Part shown: positions 42,652 through 55,122 of the stretch, piece by piece
Position numbering within the stretch: the stretch's first letter is position 1
Layout: every line of letters begins with the position of its first letter
From: Mycobacterium sp. SVM_VP21
Lineage (GTDB): Bacteria; Actinomycetota; Actinomycetes; Mycobacteriales; Mycobacteriaceae
DNA length: 64,000 bases
Direction of reading: 5' to 3'
Assembly: GCA_024758765.1 (NCBI GenBank)
Contig: CP101406.1
Span: 4,818,419 to 4,882,418 of the forward strand
The notes under the pieces: model-generated
What the model saw: the letters and a program-made list of their open reading frames with translations, nothing else
What the model was told of the DNA's origin: nothing
Database searches by the model: none
Position numbers and translations under genes: made by a program

Positions 42652-43530
42652 ATGTCTTCGATTCACTCCCAAGTCGTTTTCATCACCGGTGGCGCGCACG
42701 GTATCGGCGAGCAGCTAGCCCGCCGGCTGCACTCGCAGGGCGCCTCGGTGGTGGTGACCGACCTGGACGAGGCCGCACTCAACAAGCTGGCCGACGATCT
42801 CGGTGACCGGGCGCTCACCGCCGTGGCCGACGTGCGGGATCTGTCCGCGATGCAGGCGGTGACCGCGCAGGCCGTGCAGCGTTTCGGCGGCATCGACACC
42901 GTCGTCGCCAACGCCGGCATCGCCAGCTACGGGTCGGTGCTGCACGTGGATCCCGAGACGTTCAAGCGGGTCATCGACGTCGACGTGATCGGGGTGTTCA
43001 ACACCGTGCGCGCCGCCTTGCCGTCGGTCATCGAGCGTCGCGGCTATGTACTGGTCGTGTCTTCGCTGGCAGCATTCACTCCGCTGGCCGGGATGGCGTC
43101 CTACGACGTGGCCAAGGCCGGGGTCGAGCACTTCGCCAGTGCATTGCGCCAAGAGGTCGCCTACCAGGGCGTCGAGGTCGGATCGGCGCACATGGCCTGG
43201 ATCGACACACCCTTGGTTCGCGACACCAAGGCCGATCTGGGGGCCTTCGGCGAGATGCTGGCCAAACTGCCGTGGCCGCTGAACAAGACCACCTCGGTCG
43301 ACAAGTGTGTGGACGCCTTCGTCGCGGGCATCGAGGGCCGCCGGCGCCGCGTCTACTGCCCGGGCTGGGTGGGGGTGTTGCGCTGGCTCAAGCCGGTGCT
43401 GACATTGCGGCCGGTGGAAGCCCCGTTCGTCAAGGGCGCCGCCACCATCGTCCCGAAGATGGACGCCGAAGTCGCCGCACTGGGCCGCTCCACCAGTGCC
43501 TACAACGAGGCCCGGGAAAAGGAGAAGTAG
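42652..43530 (+). CDS. Short-chain dehydrogenase/reductase (Rv2129c-like)
   Basis: A 292-residue SDR with the NAD(P) motif TGGAHGIG (13-20), NAG at about 87-89 and the catalytic SxnYxxxK with tyrosine in MASYDVAKAG. It lies 29 bases after mshC, matching the Rv2131c-Rv2130c-Rv2129c order. The substrate is unknown. Confidence 0.9.
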   Translation: MSSIHSQVVFITGGAHGIGEQLARRLHSQGASVVVTDLDEAALNKLADDLGDRALTAVADVRDLSAMQAVTAQAVQRFGGIDTVVANAGIASYGSVLHVDPETFKRVIDVDVIGVFNTVRAALPSVIERRGYVLVVSSLAAFTPLAGMASYDVAKAGVEHFASALRQEVAYQGVEVGSAHMAWIDTPLVRDTKADLGAFGEMLAKLPWPLNKTTSVDKCVDAFVAGIEGRRRRVYCPGWVGVLRWLKPVLTLRPVEAPFVKGAATIVPKMDAEVAALGRSTSAYNEAREKEK

Positions 43531-43536
43531 CTCGCT

Positions 43537-43647
43537 CGGCGGTTCAGCGAGGTTCGACGCAGGAGAGGCGAAGCTGGGACCGCCGCATGAGCCCGGCGGT
43601 TCAGCGAGGTTCGACGCAGGAGAGGCGAAGCTGGGACCGCCGCATGA
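43537..43647 (+). repeat. 57-bp palindromic tandem repeat, two copies
   Basis: Units start at 43537 and 43594 (period 57). Each begins CGGCGGTTCAGCGAGG and ends GGGACCGCCGCATGA, with ends able to pair. It lies just downstream of the SDR gene, an intergenic position like the copies at 6277 and 35628. Block 6 ends here. Confidence 0.85.
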
Positions 43648-46412
<2,765 letters not shown>

Positions 46413-46559
46413 TACAACACAAAGAAACAAACAATGTGTTGCCCGCAACCACACCACAAAATACTCAAAGAACCCACACCCCACCACCAAACACACATGG
46501 TGACACAGGTGAACCACCCCACAGGGGGAACGGTCCACCAGAGGGAAAAGAAAATAGAG
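46413..46559 (+). other. 23S-5S spacer
   Basis: AC-rich spacer of about 147 bases between 23S and 5S. Nothing else is recognised. Confidence 0.7.
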
Positions 46560-46674
46560 TTACGGCGGAAATAGCGACAGGGAAACGCCCGGTCCCATCC
46601 CGAACCCGGAAGCTAAGCCTGTCAGCGCCGATGATACTGCCCACACGGGTGGAAAAGTAGGACACCGCCGAACA
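46560..46674 (+). rRNA. rrf: 5S rRNA
   Basis: Complete 5S sequence from TTACGGCGGAAATAGCGAC to ACACCGCCGAACA, closely matching mycobacterial 5S. The last 112 bases of this block (46569-46680) recur inverted at 18176-18287. Confidence 0.95.
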
Positions 46675-46680
46675 CAACAT

Positions 46681-48385
46681 GGCTAGGAGCCTGGGTCGGT
46701 AACACGCCAGCCGGGGTGAACGTCTGATTGCTGGGTGCGGGCGATGATGGGGTGTGCCTGATGATCTCGGTGATGGTGGTTTGTTCGAGGTAGATCCTTC
46801 GCAGCGGGTGGATTTGGATTCGTTGGGGCCGAAGGCACCGGTGGACAAGACCTTCCGGGCGTTTAACCCGGATCAGGGGTTGTTGTTGCCGCCGTCGCTG
46901 GATGACTGGCTACCGGCCGATCACCTGGCCCGCTTCATCGCTGATCTGGTCGATGAGCACCTGGACCTGTCACGTATCACCGCGGCCTATACCGAGGTCC
47001 GTGGTGGGCCACCGTATGACCCGCGGCTGATGGTGCGCATTCTGCTGCATGGCTACACCACTGGAGTGCGTTCCTCGCGGAAACTGGAAGCCGCCTGTGT
47101 TGATGTGGTCGCGTTTCGGTGGCTGGCCGCAGGATCGGCCCCCGATTACCGGGCGATCGCCCGGTTCCGCAAACGCCACTTGTCCGCCCTGGGGCATCTG
47201 TTCGTCCAAGCCCTGGCGTTGTGTCAGGCCGCCGGCATGGTCAGTCTGGGCCAGGTGGCCCTCGATGGCACCAAGGTGCGGGCCAATGCTTCCAAGCGTA
47301 AGGCGATGAGCTATGCGCGGATGACTGAGAAGGAGAAGGTCCTCGCCGACGAGGTCTCGGCACTGTTGGCCGATGCCGAGCGCATCGACAAGGACGAGGA
47401 CAAGAAATTCGGCAAGAACCGGCGCGGTGACGAACTACCAGCAGAACTGGCCCGCCGCGAAACCCGGCTGGCCAAGATCCGCGAGGCCAAGGCCGCATTG
47501 GAGGAAGAAGCCCGGCAGCGGGCTCGTGAGCAGGCAGAAGCCAAAGCACGCGAACGCGGCGACGATGACGACACCATCACCGGCAAGGGCGCCGAGGCTG
47601 CCGGCGCGGCCGTCCCGAAACCGAAGGCGCAGCGTAACTTCACTGACCCCGAGTCGAAGATCATGCTCACCGCCGATGGGGCGTTTCACCAGTGCTACAA
47701 CGCCCAGACCGTTGTTGATGCCGACCACCAGGTCATCGTGGCCACCGCCGTGGGTACCAACGCCTCCGATGTGGGCACCTTGATGCCGATGACCGAACAA
47801 GCTGCCGACAACACCGGGCAGGTGCCCGGCCAAGTGCTTGCCGATGCCGGGTACTGCTCGGCTGACAATCTTGATCGTGCCGCCGACTTCACCACCGAGT
47901 GCGGCACCGAGTTCTTCGTCGCCACCGGCCGGGCCCGCCGCGGGGATCCGCCACCGGTGGCCCCACGCGGCCGGATCCCCAACTCGGCCACCGGCAGGCA
48001 GCGCATGGCCCGCAAGCTGGCCACCAAGACCGGCCGTCGCGTCTATGCACGCCGCAAGGCCATCGTCGAACCCGTCTTCGGCCAGATGGCCACCCTGCAA
48101 AACGCCAAACACCTACTGCTGCGCGGATTCGACCAAGCCCGCGGCGAATGGCTGCTGCTGGCCGCCTGCCACAACCTACGCAAACTCCACGGCCACATCG
48201 GGGTCCACGGACTGGCCGGGCTCGCCACCAGCTGAGCCGCCAACCGCTCGACCATTGATCGTGCGGCTACGGCGTTGATTGTGCGGCCAGGGCGGCGACA
48301 CGCCGACGGCTACCGCCACCAGCGCACAATGAAACCGGCACCGCCGTGGACCCGCGCAAACCCTTACCGACCCACGCTCCTAGCC
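46681..48385 (+). mobile_element. Complete IS1182-family insertion sequence
   Basis: Bounded by 22-bp inverted repeats with one mismatch: GGCTAGGAGCCTGGGTCGGTAA at 46681-46702, and the same with CG for CC inverted at 48364-48385. Total length is 1705 bp, with one transposase gene. It appears as its own block, so it is present in several copies in the genome. Confidence 0.9.
46754..48235 (+). CDS. IS1182-family transposase
   Basis: A 493-residue DDE transposase. The N-terminal domain (about 25-160) includes DDWLPADHLARFIADLVDE and YDPRLMVRILLHGY. A charged coiled-coil insertion (about 200-285, RARAEQ-rich) follows, and the catalytic C-terminal part includes DGAFHQCYNAQTVVD and VLADAGYCSADNL. 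The start GTG is at 46754. Confidence 0.92.
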   Translation: MPDDLGDGGLFEVDPSQRVDLDSLGPKAPVDKTFRAFNPDQGLLLPPSLDDWLPADHLARFIADLVDEHLDLSRITAAYTEVRGGPPYDPRLMVRILLHGYTTGVRSSRKLEAACVDVVAFRWLAAGSAPDYRAIARFRKRHLSALGHLFVQALALCQAAGMVSLGQVALDGTKVRANASKRKAMSYARMTEKEKVLADEVSALLADAERIDKDEDKKFGKNRRGDELPAELARRETRLAKIREAKAALEEEARQRAREQAEAKARERGDDDDTITGKGAEAAGAAVPKPKAQRNFTDPESKIMLTADGAFHQCYNAQTVVDADHQVIVATAVGTNASDVGTLMPMTEQAADNTGQVPGQVLADAGYCSADNLDRAADFTTECGTEFFVATGRARRGDPPPVAPRGRIPNSATGRQRMARKLATKTGRRVYARRKAIVEPVFGQMATLQNAKHLLLRGFDQARGEWLLLAACHNLRKLHGHIGVHGLAGLATS

Positions 48386-48688
48386 GTAGTGGGTCGTCGA
48401 CCCTGGGTGGGGGCGTTGCGTTGTCGCGGTCGGTTGGTGCTGCTGGATGAGGGACGGGTGCCTGGCGCCCACGCTGATGTATGCAACCTCTGGTGTGGGT
48501 TATCTGGCGTCGTTCGGGCTGCCGTGGAGGCGAAGGGCCGGGTGCCAAGCTAACCTCGGCGTAGCCCGCGGATGGGTCCGCCATAGCGAGTACGGCATCT
48601 GGTCCGGCCCTTCGTCCCGTCCGTTTAGCGTGGCACTACCGACGGGAGTTGTGAAGGGATCTGGTCGGTTCCTTTCGTTGGTGAACAG

Positions 48689-49903
48689 TCAGGCCCAGCG
48701 GGTCGGGTCGTAGGGGGTGTGGTCGCGCACCAGGGCATGCGCGATGCGGGTGGCGCGGTTGGCCAGTGCGCAGGCGATGACCCCGCCGCGCTTGCCGCGG
48801 GCTTTGAGTCCGCTGGCGTAGGTCTTGGCCGCCGGCTCGGTCAGCCACAGCCCGATTCCGAGGTCGATCAGGGCGCGGCGCAGTGCCACGCTGCCTTCTC
48901 GACTGATGCCGCCGTCGCGGCGCTTGTGTGCGGATTCGTACTGCATCGGCGACAGTCCCGAGGCGCGGTAGATTTGTCGCGGGCCGGGCCAGCGGCCCGG
49001 ATCGCCAAGGGCAGCAGCGTAATTGGACGCCCGCACCACTCCCCAGCCCGGCACTGTCGTCAACGTGGTGAACGGACTGCGCGGCAGCAGCGCCTCCAAC
49101 CTATCCTCAGCGGCCTGGATTTGCGTGTCCAGATCGGTCAGCAGGTTCAGGTCGGCGGCCAGGATCTGGCGGGCGATCACCGCATCACGGGTGGGCAGCG
49201 CTTCACGGGCCGCGGCGACCAGGCGCTCGGCGACGGGGCGGCGCAGCTGCAGGTCCCGGGCCGCGGCGAAGCGGATCAATCGGTTGGGTCCGAGGGCGGC
49301 CAACCGCGACGGATCGGAAAACTCCGCGGCGATCAGCCGACCGATCTTGGTGGCCAGCACATCCGGCAGCGCCAGGGTCAGTCCGGGAAAGGCTCGATCC
49401 AGCTGGCCGAGTAGTTGGTTCTTCGTCGCCGTGCGGGTGGCCACCCGCCGGCTCCGATGCCCGGCCCAGGCACTAAGTTCACCGATCACCGCATCGCGGT
49501 CGCTGACCGGGCGTCCGTGCCCGGCCAGCACCAACTCGGTGATGGCCTCCAGGTCGATGACGTCGGTCTTGATACGGCGTCGGCCCTGCACGCGGCGCTG
49601 TTCGGCGACATGGGCGGGATTGAGCTCCACCACCTCCCAGCCGTCCGGCCAGCGATAATCGAGCACCGGACGGTGATAGTGGCCCGCGGCCTCGACAGCG
49701 ACCTTGACCTGCCCCGACACCGGAACCACAGCCATGATCGCGACCGCGGCCCGGGTCAGGCCGGAGCGGTTCATCGCGAACTCCGTGGGGCTGACCAGCT
49801 GATCGCGGGCCGCGTCGGTCACCGAAAACAATGCCGAGGTCTTGCCGACATCAACGGCGACGACGATCGTGGACGACGTGACTGGAGCACTCTGCACAGA
49901 CAC
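48689..49903 (-). CDS. IS110-family transposase (DEDD recombinase)
   Basis: A 404-residue protein with an N-terminal RuvC-like DEDD domain (IVVAVDVGKTSALFSV, first catalytic Asp) and a C-terminal Transposase_20 domain (LTTVPGWGVVRASNYAAALGD, ASGLSPMQYESAHKRRDGG) with the conserved serine region. IS110 enzymes are guided by an element-encoded bridge RNA. The GTG at 49903 lies six bases after GGAGGT and was preferred to the longer frame. Confidence 0.92.
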   Translation of the reverse strand: MSVQSAPVTSSTIVVAVDVGKTSALFSVTDAARDQLVSPTEFAMNRSGLTRAAVAIMAVVPVSGQVKVAVEAAGHYHRPVLDYRWPDGWEVVELNPAHVAEQRRVQGRRRIKTDVIDLEAITELVLAGHGRPVSDRDAVIGELSAWAGHRSRRVATRTATKNQLLGQLDRAFPGLTLALPDVLATKIGRLIAAEFSDPSRLAALGPNRLIRFAAARDLQLRRPVAERLVAAAREALPTRDAVIARQILAADLNLLTDLDTQIQAAEDRLEALLPRSPFTTLTTVPGWGVVRASNYAAALGDPGRWPGPRQIYRASGLSPMQYESAHKRRDGGISREGSVALRRALIDLGIGLWLTEPAAKTYASGLKARGKRGGVIACALANRATRIAHALVRDHTPYDPTRWA

Positions 49904-50030
49904 AACAACACCTCCGGGGTGTGTCAGGAAGGTCCGCGTGCGCCAACACACGGGCCCAACAAGGAATCAGTTACAGATCCCTTCCTGACACCTCCGGAGG
50001 CATTTGAGAAGGACCAACTTGATCTATATC
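49904..50030 (-). ncRNA. Candidate bridge-RNA region with long hairpin upstream of IS110 transposase
   Basis: CCTCCGGGGTGTGTCAGGAAGG (49911-49932) is nearly the reverse complement of 49980-50000, giving a stem of about 21 bp around a 47-base loop. In IS110-group elements the non-coding end upstream of the transposase encodes the bridge RNA, so this is where one would be. The stem also covers the transposase ribosome site (GGAGGT), so it could control translation. The RNA itself is inferred, not seen. Confidence 0.45.
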
Positions 50031-50053
50031 AGCGAGCCTCGACGCAGGAGAGG

Positions 50054-51480
50054 GGTTGCGTCCAGCAGAGTGGTGTACGAGTCGGACCTGATCAGCGGGA
50101 CCGGCGTGTCGTTGCCGAATGATTGAAGGTCATCGCGTGATTCTTCGAGAGACCCGTCAAAGTCACTCGAGCAAAGGAATCAACGCGATGACCACTGCCC
50201 ACAATATCGACCTGCCCGCCGTGCTTGCCGAACGACTCACTACAGCGCATCCTGACGTGCTGCGTGAGCTGCTGGCCACGTTCATCCACACCCTGATGGG
50301 CGCTGAGGCCGACGCCCTGTGCGGCGCCGGCTACGGCGAGCGCAGCACCGAGCGGACCAACTCCCGCAACGGCTACCGGCACCGCCAGTTCGATACCCGC
50401 GCAGGCAGTCTCGATCTGGCGATCCCCAAGCTGCGCCAGGGCTCGTACTTCCCGGACTGGCTGCTGGAACGCCGCAAACGCGCCGAGCGGGCGCTGACCA
50501 CGGTGGTGGCGACCTGCTACCTGCTGGGGGTGTCCACCCGACGGATGGACAAGCTCGTCGAAACTCTCGGCATCACGTCGCTGTCGAAGTCGCAGGTTTC
50601 GGTGATGGCCAAGGAGCTTGACGCCGCCGTCGAGGCCTTTCGTACCCGACCACTGGACGCCGGCCCGTACACGTTCGTCGCCGCCGACGCCCTGGTGCTC
50701 AAGGTCCGCGAAGGCGGGCGGGTGGTCAACGTGCACGCCCTGATTGCCGTCGGGGTCAACGCCGAGGGCTACCGTGAAATCCTGGGCATCGACGTGTCCA
50801 CCGCCGAAGACGGTGCCGGCTGGCTGACGTTCTGGCGGTCACTGACCGCCCGCGGGCTGTCGGGGGTGAAGCTGGTCACCAGTGACGCCCACGCCGGGCT
50901 GGTGGCCGCGATCGGGGCCACTTTGCCCGGCGCGGCCTGGCAGCGCTGCAGAACCCACTACACGACGAATCTGATGAGCGTCACACCGAAGGCGTCGTGG
51001 CCGTGGGTGCGGACCTTGCTGCATTCGGTATTCGACCAACCCGATGCTGAATCTGTTGGAGCACAATATGATCGGATCATCGACGCACTGGCTGACAAGC
51101 TGCCCAAGGTCGCCGAACACCTCGAGATCGCCCGCCCGGACCTGCTGGCGTTCACCGCGTTCCCCAAACAGATCTGGCGCCAAATCTGGAGCAACAATCC
51201 CCAGGAACGGCTCAACAAAGAGATCCGCCGCCGTACCGACGTCGTCGGCATCTTCCCCGACCGCAACGCCCTGATCCGCCTCGTCGGCGCCGTACTCGCC
51301 GAACAACACGACGAATGGGCCGAATCCCGGCGCTACCTCGGACTCGACGTCCTCAGCAAATCACGCACCGTCGGAGACACCCCGACAGAACAGGAGGACA
51401 CCCCCGCGGCACTGACCGCCTGAACCACCAACTCGAAGAATCACACGACGACGTCGTACACCACGCCCGTGGACTTGACC
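50054..51480 (+). mobile_element. Complete IS256-family element, IS1081-like
   Basis: 1427 bp with imperfect terminal inverted repeats: GGTTGCGTCCAGCAGAGTGG at the left and, inverted, GGTCAAGTCCACGGGCGTGG at the right, both followed by TGTACGA. End fragments occur at 6079, 18288, 40226 and 60047, so there are at least two genomic copies. It disrupts the ferredoxin and the LuxR regulator. Confidence 0.92.
50188..51423 (+). CDS. IS256-family (IS1081-like) transposase
   Basis: A 411-residue Mutator-type DDE transposase closely similar to the IS1081 protein, with FIHTLMGAEADALCGAGYGERS, RNGYRHRQFDTRAG, ADALVLKVREGGRVV and SDAHAGLVAAI motifs. The ATG at 50188 follows AAAGGAA; an upstream ATG at 50119 falls within the IS terminus. 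Confidence 0.95.
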   Translation: MTTAHNIDLPAVLAERLTTAHPDVLRELLATFIHTLMGAEADALCGAGYGERSTERTNSRNGYRHRQFDTRAGSLDLAIPKLRQGSYFPDWLLERRKRAERALTTVVATCYLLGVSTRRMDKLVETLGITSLSKSQVSVMAKELDAAVEAFRTRPLDAGPYTFVAADALVLKVREGGRVVNVHALIAVGVNAEGYREILGIDVSTAEDGAGWLTFWRSLTARGLSGVKLVTSDAHAGLVAAIGATLPGAAWQRCRTHYTTNLMSVTPKASWPWVRTLLHSVFDQPDAESVGAQYDRIIDALADKLPKVAEHLEIARPDLLAFTAFPKQIWRQIWSNNPQERLNKEIRRRTDVVGIFPDRNALIRLVGAVLAEQHDEWAESRRYLGLDVLSKSRTVGDTPTEQEDTPAALTA

Positions 51481-52867
51481 CGCTTGGATTCAGGCGGTCG
51501 CTGCAACAAACGTGGACGGGTCTGACAGTAGTCGGTCGAGTTCTTCGGCGGGGGTGCGCCAGCCGAGGCGTTTGCGGGGTCGGGCGTTGAGTTCGGCGGC
51601 GACGTTGTCGAGGATGCCGGGGCCGTGGAACGACAGGTCGGTGCCTTTGGGGAAGTACTGGCGGAGCAGTCCGTTGGTGTTCTCGTTGGTGCCGCGCTGC
51701 CAGGGGCTGTGCGGGTCGCAGAAGTAGATCGGCAGGCCGGTAGCCTCGGTGATCTTGGTGTGCAGCGCCATCTCTTTGCCCTGGTCCCAGGCCAGCGATA
51801 GACGCAGTACCTCGGGGAGATCAGAGATCTTTGCGGTCATGGCATCGGCGACGGTGGCCGCGCGGCGGTCCTCGGGCAGGTGCAGCAGCAGGACAAAGCC
51901 GGTGGTCCGCTCCACCAGGGTGGCGATCTGGGAGGCCTGGTTCTTGCCGATGATCAAGTCGCCTTCCCAATGCCCGGGTATCGCACGGTCGTCGGCCTCG
52001 GCCGGCCGCTCACTGATATTGACCATGTCCTTGATCTTGCCGGGCCCTTCAGTTGTGTTGCGGCCCTGAGGCTTACGTCGCGTACGCCCGGTCCGCAATG
52101 CCTCTTTGACGAGGCGGGCCAACTCCCCGCGGGGTTGGACGTAGAGGGCCTGGTAGATGGTTTCGTGAGACACCCACATCTCCGGATCGTCGGGGAAATC
52201 CTCGCGCAGCCGGCCCGCAATCTGTTGCGGGCTGTGCCGCCGTTTCAAGCGTCGCACAACCTCGGCCAGCAGCGCCGGATTCGTCTCCAGCTTGCGCAGC
52301 TTGGGGCGTGCTCGGGCCGCGTCGACGGCGTCCTGGCCGGTGCGGGCGCGATACACCCGACCAGGGCTGGTCACGCCCCGGCAAGCCTCCCGATGGATCG
52401 TCGAGCGATCCCGGCCCAGCAGGTCGGCTGCCTGGGCTTGGGTGTAGCCGTCCTCGAGCAAATCCTCCAGGCGGCAGCGTTCGACAAACGTCATCACCGG
52501 CGGCACAGACGCGCATTCGGGTTCAACACCAGCCGGGACAGGGGTTCTGGGCACATACCCAGCCTGTTGGACCCAACGTCGGCAGGTGTGTTCTGACACG
52601 CCGGCGTTCACCGCGGCCTGTCTCGGAGTCGCGCCACCGCGCAGCGCACCCCAGAACGCGTCCTTGACCTGCTGCGAATACCGCAAGCCGTAGTGCTTGG
52701 TTTTGGTCTGATACCCCGCAGACCTAGCCCACTGCCGGCCCGTCGCCCCCGAAACCCCAGCTACCGTCGCCGCCGCCGTCGGTGACAAACCCGACCCGAG
52801 CGACTCCCAGAACCTCTCCCACACAAAATCCGGTACCCGCCGATCACCACGGCCCCGAAACCCCGCG
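51481..52867 (-). mobile_element. IS30-family element, 5' terminus missing
   Basis: 1387 bp with one transposase gene. The missing end is seen at 40446-40502 and 63744-63762. Copies differ by one base (g at 40445, c at 63775), which changes residue 4 from His to Gln and explains why this block stops there. Confidence 0.85.
51490..52867 (-). CDS. IS30-family transposase, first codons missing
   Basis: About 460 codons are present. An N-terminal HTH region (YTQAQAADLLGRDRSTIHRE) precedes the DDE core with PGHWEGDLIIGKNQAS (first Asp), an LAWDQGKEMALH segment (second Asp) and PWQRGTNENTNGLLRQYFPKG (Glu). The N-terminal MGYxAG residues lie in the other copies. Confidence 0.92.
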
Positions 52868-54228
52868 CCCCTGTCGAGCGTCGGTTGATGGTTGACGGAT
52901 CTGTTTCGGTTGATCCTTGACACTCGGGTTTAGTGCTTAGGCCGGACCGCGGGTGCGGAGGGCCCGTTTGTTTCTTACCTCGCCGGTGCTGGTTCGTGCG
53001 GCGGTCTTGACCAGATCGTCGCCGATGAAGAACCGCAGCAGGTCCCCGTCGACGTGGACATCGCAGCGTGAACCGGCATGGTGGACACCCACACTGACTT
53101 GCTGCCACGCCACGCACACGACCCCGTTGCTGGTGACCCGACGCGACACCCAGTCATCACCGGTGCGATCACCCGGGATGGCCGGGGGATCCACCGGGGC
53201 CACCGGTACGGTGCCCGAGGTGAAACGTTGAGCCGGTGTGGCCATGGCGATCCCCTGATGCGGGCGCACGGTGTTGTAGTCGGCAACCCACTCGTCCAAC
53301 GCCCGCTGGGCCGCCTTGAGATTGACGAAAGGCCTGCCGCCGGCCAGGAATTCAGCACGCAAACTGCGATGAAACCGCTCGATCTTGCCAGTCGTCGTCG
53401 GCGAACGCGGCGCAGTCAGCAGATGCTCGATCCCGTGCTGACGGCAGATCGCATCGAAGAGCACCTCCACCGGCGGATGGTTGAACCGCCCAGTGAACAC
53501 CTTGCCGTTGTCGGTCAAGATCTGCTCGGGCACCCCATAAGCCGCCAACGCATCACGCAACCCGTCACAGACCGCCCGAGCACGCTCCCGGACCATCAAC
53601 CGGGCACAGACACACATCCGGGAATGGTCATCAATCCCGGTCAATGCCTTGACGCTGGTCCCATCGGCCAGCGGAAACCCACCCACGACATCCATCTGCC
53701 ACAACTCCATCGGCGCCCCGCGTTCCCAGCGCTTCCACTTGCGTGAGCGCCGATCCCGGCCGCTGGACTCGATCAACCCCGCCCGCAGCAACGCCCGATA
53801 CACCCCCGACTCCGACGGCATCGGCGACACCTTGCGCTTGGCCAGCTCGAACACCAGCCGCCGCGGCCCCCAATACGGCCGCGAACGCCGCAACTCCAAC
53901 ACCGCCGCCTCCACCGGCGCCGGCATCTGATGCGGACACGACCTCGGACGATGCGACCGATCAGCCAACCCGTCCAAACCCTGCGCCTCATAGCGAGCCA
54001 ACCACGCATGCAACGTCTGACGGGACACCCCGACCTTGCTCGCCACCTGACCTATCGACAAACCATCGCTGATCACCGCCAACACGGCCTGATACCGCTG
54101 CTCAACCACGCTCAACTCCCTCATCAAGGGAGTGTCAAGGATCAACCGAAGCAACTGTCAAGCCTCAGCCGAAACACCGTCAAGCATCACCCGACACCGA
54201 AATGTCAAGCATCAACCGAGGTCATACA
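52868..54228 (-). mobile_element. IS481-family element with iterated end repeats
   Basis: 1361 bp. The end near 52868-52925 has two copies and the end near 54125-54220 four copies of a motif close to CGGTTGATGCTTGACA (read on the minus strand), likely transposase binding sites. One end fragment recurs at 59851-59962. Confidence 0.85.
52937..54124 (-). CDS. IS481-family transposase
   Basis: A 395-residue protein with an N-terminal HTH (SIGQVASKVGVSRQTLHAWL) and an rve integrase core: WQMDVVGGF (Asp), LTDNGKVF (Asp) and the Glu in GKIERFHRSL. The ATG at 54124 was chosen; ten residues upstream in the frame derive from the end repeats. Confidence 0.92.
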   Translation of the reverse strand: MRELSVVEQRYQAVLAVISDGLSIGQVASKVGVSRQTLHAWLARYEAQGLDGLADRSHRPRSCPHQMPAPVEAAVLELRRSRPYWGPRRLVFELAKRKVSPMPSESGVYRALLRAGLIESSGRDRRSRKWKRWERGAPMELWQMDVVGGFPLADGTSVKALTGIDDHSRMCVCARLMVRERARAVCDGLRDALAAYGVPEQILTDNGKVFTGRFNHPPVEVLFDAICRQHGIEHLLTAPRSPTTTGKIERFHRSLRAEFLAGGRPFVNLKAAQRALDEWVADYNTVRPHQGIAMATPAQRFTSGTVPVAPVDPPAIPGDRTGDDWVSRRVTSNGVVCVAWQQVSVGVHHAGSRCDVHVDGDLLRFFIGDDLVKTAARTSTGEVRNKRALRTRGPA

Positions 54229-54258
54229 CTGAGGGGGACCCGGTTTCTGGTCCAGTCG

Positions 54259-55122
54259 CTATGCGGCTTGGGGTTGGTGGGTCGTGGTCCACTGTAGGGC
54301 GAACTCGGCTGGGCTGAGTCCGCGGTGTGCTGAATGCGGTCTGTTGGCGTTGTAGTCGATCCTCCAATCCTCGATGATCACTTGGGCTTCCAGGAGCGAG
54401 TCGAAGCGCCAGGAATTGAGCAGCTCGTCGCGCAGTCGGCCGTTGAACGATTCGATCCAGGCGTTCTGCCAGGGGGACCCGGGATCGATGAACAGTGAGC
54501 CGGTGCCGTTGAACCGGCACCAGTCGTTGACCGCGTGGGCAACGAACTCGGGCCCGTTGTCGAAGCGCACGTAGTGCGGCACCTCATGCGCGAGGGCCAA
54601 CCGGTCGAGGATGTCGACGACGCCGTCGGCATTGATGGCGCGATCGACGTGGATCGCCAGGGCCTCGCGGGTGAATTCGTCGATGATGTTGAGCATCTTG
54701 ATGGTGCGCCCGTCGGCGGTGGTGTCGAACTGAAAGTCCATCGCCCAGATCACGTTCGGTGCGATCGGCGACATCGCCCCAACCGCTGTACCAATGCCGG
54801 TCAGCCGTTTCTTCCTGCGACGCTGGGGAACTCGCAGCCCCTCGTCGCGCCACAGGCGGCGAACGCGCTTGTTGTTGACCGCCCAGCCGGCCTTACGGGC
54901 CATCGCCGCGGCGCGTCGCCATCCCCAGCGTGGCCGGTCGGTGGAGAACGTGCGCAGCCAGGCCCGCAGCTCGGCTTCCCCGTCGGTGATGGGCGTCGGC
55001 GTCAGGCGCATCGTGGAGCGGTGAATGCCCACCACCGCGCAGGCCCGACGCTGCGAGACCCCGAACCGCTCGCGCAGCATCACCACGGCGCTGCGCTTGC
55101 GGTTCGGGGTTAGAAGTTTCCC
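54259..55122 (-). CDS. IS3-family OrfB transposase core (expressed by frameshift)
   Basis: About 285 codons after the slip site, with an HTH_21 region (RERFGVSQRRACAVVGIHRS) and the DDE core WAMDFQFDTTADGR (Asp), VRFDNGPEFVA (Asp) and NAWIESFNGRLRDELL (Glu). The open frame extends further upstream but that part overlaps OrfA. Confidence 0.9.
   Translation of the reverse strand, partial: GKLLTPNRKRSAVVMLRERFGVSQRRACAVVGIHRSTMRLTPTPITDGEAELRAWLRTFSTDRPRWGWRRAAAMARKAGWAVNNKRVRRLWRDEGLRVPQRRRKKRLTGIGTAVGAMSPIAPNVIWAMDFQFDTTADGRTIKMLNIIDEFTREALAIHVDRAINADGVVDILDRLALAHEVPHYVRFDNGPEFVAHAVNDWCRFNGTGSLFIDPGSPWQNAWIESFNGRLRDELLNSWRFDSLLEAQVIIEDWRIDYNANRPHSAHRGLSPAEFALQWTTTHQPQAA

Larger units (their letters stand above)
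48386..50053 (-). mobile_element. IS110-family insertion sequence with repeat flank
   Basis: A block of 1668 bp with one transposase gene on the minus strand, about 300 bp of non-coding sequence downstream of it (48386-48688) and about 127 bp upstream (49904-50030). The last 24 bases (50030-50053) are the beginning of a 57-bp family repeat unit, as in the copy at 6190-6315. The exact left boundary at about 48386 is inferred from the IS1182 end. Confidence 0.8.
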
